A DNA stretch of 9,449 bases from Alphaproteobacteria bacterium UBA2723 (lineage in GTDB: Bacteria; Pseudomonadota; Alphaproteobacteria; RF32; CAG-239): assembly GCA_002353835.1 (NCBI GenBank), contig DEKL01000106.1, positions 5,633-15,081 on the forward strand. The letters run 5' to 3'. The translations under genes were made by a program, and so were the position numbers. Shown here piece by piece: positions 6,805 through 9,449 of the stretch (within the stretch, counting starts at the first letter, position 1; each line of letters starts with the position of its first letter). The notes beneath the pieces were generated by a model. The model saw nothing but the letters and a program-made list of their open reading frames with translations. It was not told where the DNA came from and did no database searches.

Positions 6805-7647
6805 TTATTTCAAACTGTTAATTTTGTTTTGCAAATCTTCAATGCTTCTGCCGCCAAATTGTTCACCATTGATAATAATCATCGGTACACCGTTGATACC
6901 CAAAACTTGGGAAAGAGCATCAATATCTTGTACGCCACGGCGAATTTCTTTTTCTTCAATCATGTTTTTGATTTCATCAACGTTTAAGCCTTCATCAGTT
7001 AAAATCTGATTGATGGTATCTTCGTTCATTTCCGGCAAAGTCATAATACCCTCAAAAATTTCTACGAATTTTCCTTGCTTGGCGGCAGCCAAAGAAACTT
7101 TTGCCGCATAAGGAGAATGTTCGCTGATAAAGAATAACGGGTTAAAGATAAAGCGAACATCAGGATTATCTTTGATTAATTGAGACATAACCGGAGCTAA
7201 AGCTTTGCAATGCCCACAGGCAAAATCAAAAAATTCAACCACGGTAACTTTAGCATCATTAGGTCCGACAGCCGGTGCAACCGCGCTGTTTTTCATCTCA
7301 TCCCAATGGCTTTGGAAAATGCTGTTTTCATCAGATTGCGGATTTTCTTCAGCTACATTATTGTTTTGTTGCTGACCGAGATGCTCTTGAATCATATTTC
7401 TCACATCATCTTCGGAAACGGCAACATTTTTAACTGCCTTAGCAAAGTTTTCACTTTCGGCAATATTTTTAAGAATATCCTCGGAATGTGTTTTAACATA
7501 ATTTGCCACGGTTTTATTGATTTTAAGATTAAACTCAGCCTGTTTTTTAGGGCAAACAGAGTCAGCATAAAGAACAGCACCGGCACCGACAGCACCTAAA
7601 ATAATAACGGCCAAAGATTTCAATAAAGTTTTAAAAAAAGTTTTCAT
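6805..7647 (-). CDS. DsbA/ScsC-family thiol:disulfide oxidoreductase, CGHC active site
   Basis: This envelope protein is predicted to form, reduce or shuffle disulfides in exported proteins. The start is ATG at 7647, with AGGAG at 7655-7659 seven bases upstream; an adjoining in-frame TTG is ignored. Of 280 residues, 1-29 are a basic-then-hydrophobic leader, either a signal peptide or an anchor. Residues 40-90 are a charged, helical N-terminal region that diverges from the usual ScsC N-domain. Residues 91-110 are a Q/N-rich acidic linker. The thioredoxin fold begins near residue 130 with VGPNDAKVTVVEFFDFACGHC. The catalytic CGHC is at 144-147, a DsbA-type helical insertion follows, and the cis-proline is at 255 in GVPMIIING. 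An additional cysteine at residue 32 lies just after the leader. CGHC is the motif of protein disulfide isomerase rather than the CPHC of classical DsbA. The related gene at 7770-8507 lies upstream on the same strand, but a terminator separates them. Confidence 0.92.
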   Translation of the reverse strand: MKTFFKTLLKSLAVIILGAVGAGAVLYADSVCPKKQAEFNLKINKTVANYVKTHSEDILKNIAESENFAKAVKNVAVSEDDVRNMIQEHLGQQQNNNVAEENPQSDENSIFQSHWDEMKNSAVAPAVGPNDAKVTVVEFFDFACGHCKALAPVMSQLIKDNPDVRFIFNPLFFISEHSPYAAKVSLAAAKQGKFVEIFEGIMTLPEMNEDTINQILTDEGLNVDEIKNMIEEKEIRRGVQDIDALSQVLGINGVPMIIINGEQFGGRSIEDLQNKINSLK

Positions 7648-7720
7648 CAATGAGCTCCTAAAAGTTTAAATCTGCACATAATGTAACAGTGTGAAGAATT
7701 TATGCAACAATTTTTTATAA

Positions 7721-7750
7721 AAAAAGAGGAAGCGCCAACTTCCTCTTTTT
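7721..7750 (-). terminator. Terminator of the CGYC oxidoreductase gene
   Basis: A perfect 12-base-pair stem, AAAAAGAGGAAG (7721-7732) with CTTCCTCTTTTT (7739-7750), encloses CGCCAA. Read on the minus strand it follows the stop at 7770 by about 20 bases and leads into a T-rich run (complement of 7711-7725). It would stop most transcripts of the upstream gene before the CGHC gene, implying that the latter has its own promoter within 7648-7720; I see only weak candidates there. Confidence 0.85.
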
Positions 7751-7769
7751 GAAAAGACAAGCCAAAAAA

Positions 7770-8507
7770 TTATTTCAACTTGTTAATAGCTTCTTGAATC
7801 GGACCTTCTTCAATAGCTTGCAACGGCTCACCGTTGATGATTAAAGTCGGAACGCCACGAACTTCTACTTTTTGAGAAAGTTCTGCGATAGCAGAAAGGG
7901 CATTCTTAACTTTGTCGCTGTCCATGTCCTTCTTAGCCTTAGCAACATCAACACCGGCCTTTGTCAAAATTTCAGTAATAGCAGCTTCATCAACCGGACC
8001 GTTGTGTGTCATGAAAGCTTCATAAACTTCAAGGAATTTGCCTTGTTCATTTGCAGCCATAGCAGCTTTAGCAATCGGCATAGAACCTAAGAAAGTAACC
8101 GGTTTGAAAACGAATTTAACGTCTTTATTAGCCTTGATAACTTTCATCAAATCAGGAGCCAAACGTTTGCAGTAACCACAGTTGAAGTCATAAAATTCAA
8201 CGATTGTGATTTTAGCATCTTTCGGTCCGACAAACGGAGAATTAGATGCATTGTTTAATTCTTTGATGTTGTTCTTATAGTTGATAGCAACACGTTTTTG
8301 AGCTTCAATTTGTTCTTGTTGATCAGCCAAAACCAAAGCCTCACGAACTTTAGTCGGATTATTCATCAAATAATCTTCAATAGCTTGATCAATGTTTCCG
8401 CTTGCAGCACCTGTGCTCTTACCGGCAACACTACCGGCTAAAGCAACGGAAAAAGCCACACTGGCGATAACTGAAACCAAAACGGTAATAATATTGTCTT
8501 TATTCAT
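7770..8507 (-). CDS. ScsC-like DsbA-family thiol:disulfide oxidoreductase, CGYC active site
   Basis: This is predicted to be a periplasmic disulfide isomerase or reductase. The start is the ATG at 8507: AAGGA at 8516-8520 is eight bases from it, whereas the same AAGG directly abuts the upstream ATG at 8516 and could not serve that one. Of 245 residues, 1-24 or so form a signal peptide ending near ALA-G. Residues 38-62 match the ScsC N-terminal pattern (IDQAIEDYLMNNP..VREAL), a helical segment that mediates oligomerisation in known ScsC proteins. A long charged helix leads to the thioredoxin domain, which starts near 95. The CGYC active site is at 110-113, and the cis-proline is at 220 in GVPTLIING. 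CGYC is also the motif of DsbC isomerases, so isomerisation is more likely than plain oxidation. It is a clear paralogue of the neighbouring 6805-7647 product. No DsbB- or DsbD-like partner is in the window. Confidence 0.93.
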   Translation of the reverse strand: MNKDNIITVLVSVIASVAFSVALAGSVAGKSTGAASGNIDQAIEDYLMNNPTKVREALVLADQQEQIEAQKRVAINYKNNIKELNNASNSPFVGPKDAKITIVEFYDFNCGYCKRLAPDLMKVIKANKDVKFVFKPVTFLGSMPIAKAAMAANEQGKFLEVYEAFMTHNGPVDEAAITEILTKAGVDVAKAKKDMDSDKVKNALSAIAELSQKVEVRGVPTLIINGEPLQAIEEGPIQEAINKLK

Positions 8508-8593
8508 AATTTCCATCCTTAAATAAAAAATGTTATATAACGCCTAAAAGATATAATTCCGAAAAAATAAATGCAAGCAAAAATAAAAAAATA

Positions 8594-8622
8594 TTGACAA
8601 AGTGCGCAAATTTTAAAATCAT
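8594..8622 (+). promoter_or_regulatory. Possible promoter of the DUF47-Pit operon
   Basis: A perfect TTGACA at 8594-8599 lies in the same ATATTGACAAA context as the promoter at 5564. At a 17-base spacing the -10 region is AATCAT (8617-8622), four of six to consensus. A better TAAAAT at 8614-8619 is spaced too closely. No pho box could be identified with confidence. The rest of the 184-base spacer 8508-8691 is AT-rich and must also hold the promoter of the divergent CGYC gene, for which I see only TTGC- and TATA-like fragments. Confidence 0.4.
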
Positions 8623-8691
8623 AAAATCAACAGCAAGCCTCAAATAAGGGATTCGTTGAGGTATTCAATTCTTTAAGGGAAGTAATCGTTT

Positions 8692-9351
8692 ATGTTTAAT
8701 GTAAAAATTTCGTTGTTTGCTCGCACCCGCGAGCTTGAACACAGTATAGATCGCCTGCACGATAAAATCATTGAGATGACAATGGTGTTTAAGGAAGCAG
8801 TCAATATATATTTGAAAGAGCGCCGTAGCGAGGATTATGGGGCTATCAGCAAAAAAATAAAAATCATTGAAAATGAGTCGGATAGGTTGCGCCGTGACAT
8901 AGAAAGCAGGCTTTATGAACATAACTTAATACCGGACATGCGCGGTAATATTTTGCAATTGGTGGAAAATCTGGATAAGGTGGTCAATCTGTTTGATGAA
9001 GTGGCGCATAAGTTTTATGTTGAGCAACCGGATATACCGGAAATCTACCATGATCAATTTAAAACATTGGTTGCCCAAGTTTCGGATTGTGCTGAAAATA
9101 TGGCGATTTCTTCCCGCGCATTTTTCCGTGATTTGGTAACTTTGCGCGATTATTCCAAAAAGGTCTATTTCCTAGAACACCAAAGCGATAAAACTTCAGC
9201 CAAGTTAAGAAGAGAAGTTTTTGATTCGGATTTGGATCTAGCTCGTAAAATACAAATCAATACTTTTGTGGAAGAAGTGGCAGATATTGCCGATTTAGCC
9301 GAAGACTGCATAGATGCATTGTTAATCTTTGCAATTAAAAGGGAAATATAG
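8692..9351 (+). CDS. PhoU-like DUF47 phosphate transport accessory protein
   Basis: This 219-residue, almost entirely helical, charged protein belongs to the DUF47/TIGR00153 group. These proteins are PhoU relatives encoded beside Pit transporters and thought to regulate or assist low-affinity phosphate uptake from the cytoplasmic side. Two PhoU-like three-helix halves can be seen. Each carries an acidic metal-binding-type motif: ENESD at 60-64 with ENLDKVVNLFDE at 92-103, and EHQSD at 162-166 with EEVADIADLAED at 194-205. There is no signal peptide or membrane segment. The ATG follows AAGGGA at 8675-8680 at a slightly long spacing. The length is normal for the family, so its TAG stop at 9349-9351 is genuine. 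The transporter gene begins three bases later in the same frame, and the end of this gene supplies the next ribosome binding site (GGGA at 9341-9344). The two genes are therefore almost certainly cotranscribed and translationally coupled. Confidence 0.93.
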   Translation: MFNVKISLFARTRELEHSIDRLHDKIIEMTMVFKEAVNIYLKERRSEDYGAISKKIKIIENESDRLRRDIESRLYEHNLIPDMRGNILQLVENLDKVVNLFDEVAHKFYVEQPDIPEIYHDQFKTLVAQVSDCAENMAISSRAFFRDLVTLRDYSKKVYFLEHQSDKTSAKLRREVFDSDLDLARKIQINTFVEEVADIADLAEDCIDALLIFAIKREI

Positions 9352-9354
9352 CCA

Positions 9355-9449
9355 ATGCTGACCTATTTGTTTTTCCTGTCAAGCGGTCTGTTCTTAGGTT
9401 GGTCCTTAGGTGCCAATGATGCATCAAACATATTCGGCACGGCAGTCGG
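9355..9449 (+). CDS. Inorganic phosphate transporter, Pit family (3' end outside window)
   Basis: Only the first 31 codons are present, and the frame is open to the window edge. The product is a PiT-type membrane carrier that imports inorganic phosphate, usually as a metal-phosphate complex driven by a proton gradient. The N-terminus MLTYLFFLSSGLFLGW forms the first membrane segment. It is followed at once by GANDASN, the family signature (GANDVAN-type) that lines the substrate path, and then IFGTAV. The start is set by the DUF47 stop three bases upstream and by GGGA at 9341-9344. The first residues resemble the Pit proteins that accompany DUF47 genes more than the E. coli PitA form. The remaining length and completeness cannot be judged from here. 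Confidence 0.92.
   Translation, partial: MLTYLFFLSSGLFLGWSLGANDASNIFGTAV

Noticed and set aside
6785..7009. Plus-strand small frames starting in the terminator and running over the CGHC gene
   Set aside because: They begin in the 3' arm of the bidirectional terminator and overlap conserved thioredoxin-fold codons on the other strand.
7210..7599. Frames overlapping the CGHC gene on either strand, and a plus-strand frame at 7872-8090
   Set aside because: The oxidoreductase frames contain catalytic motifs and ribosome binding sites; these alternatives have neither.
8665..8922. Minus-strand frame over the start of the DUF47 gene
   Set aside because: It covers the DUF47 ribosome binding site and conserved helices, and has no start signals of its own.

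Overview
The window looks like chromosomal DNA from an AT-rich member of the Alphaproteobacteria, probably an uncultured host-associated (gut-type) lineage. The evidence is a biotin ligase gene directly followed by a ribonuclease J gene, two envelope thiol oxidoreductases of the ScsC/Com1 type, a DUF47-Pit phosphate pair, and TTGACA-type promoters. The lineage assignment is inference; no rRNA or other marker gene is present.

Layout. Positions 1-2994 (+) hold a probable operon: the 3' end of birA, a complete RNase J gene (rnj), and an MccF-like S66 peptidase gene. The third gene has a good ribosome binding site and a complete catalytic triad but an in-frame TAG at codon 16. A hairpin with a T-run closes the operon. 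Positions 3038-4426 (-) encode a 12-helix major facilitator transporter. It is divergent from a membrane-anchored GT92/GT2-like glycosyltransferase (4502-5530, +). Positions 5564-6786 form a self-contained unit: a near-perfect sigma70-type promoter, an unrecognised two-helix membrane protein of 371 residues with clearly higher GC than its neighbours, and a strong bidirectional terminator. Positions 6805-8507 (-) hold two paralogous thioredoxin-fold genes with CGHC and CGYC active sites, separated by a second terminator. Positions 8692-9449 (+) hold a PhoU-like DUF47 gene and the first 31 codons of a Pit-type phosphate transporter.

How the genes fit together. RNase J handles RNA turnover and BirA handles biotinylation; their adjacency is conserved rather than functional. 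The two thiol oxidoreductases would work on disulfides in the envelope. The DUF47-Pit pair would import phosphate and is translationally close-coupled, with three bases between stop and start. The transporter, glycosyltransferase and orphan gene look like accessory content. I found no CRISPR array, tRNA, rRNA, insertion sequence or phage genes, and no gene-free stretch longer than 300 bases. The items most worth following are the amber codon in the MccF-like gene and the compositionally foreign orphan gene with its own promoter and terminator.
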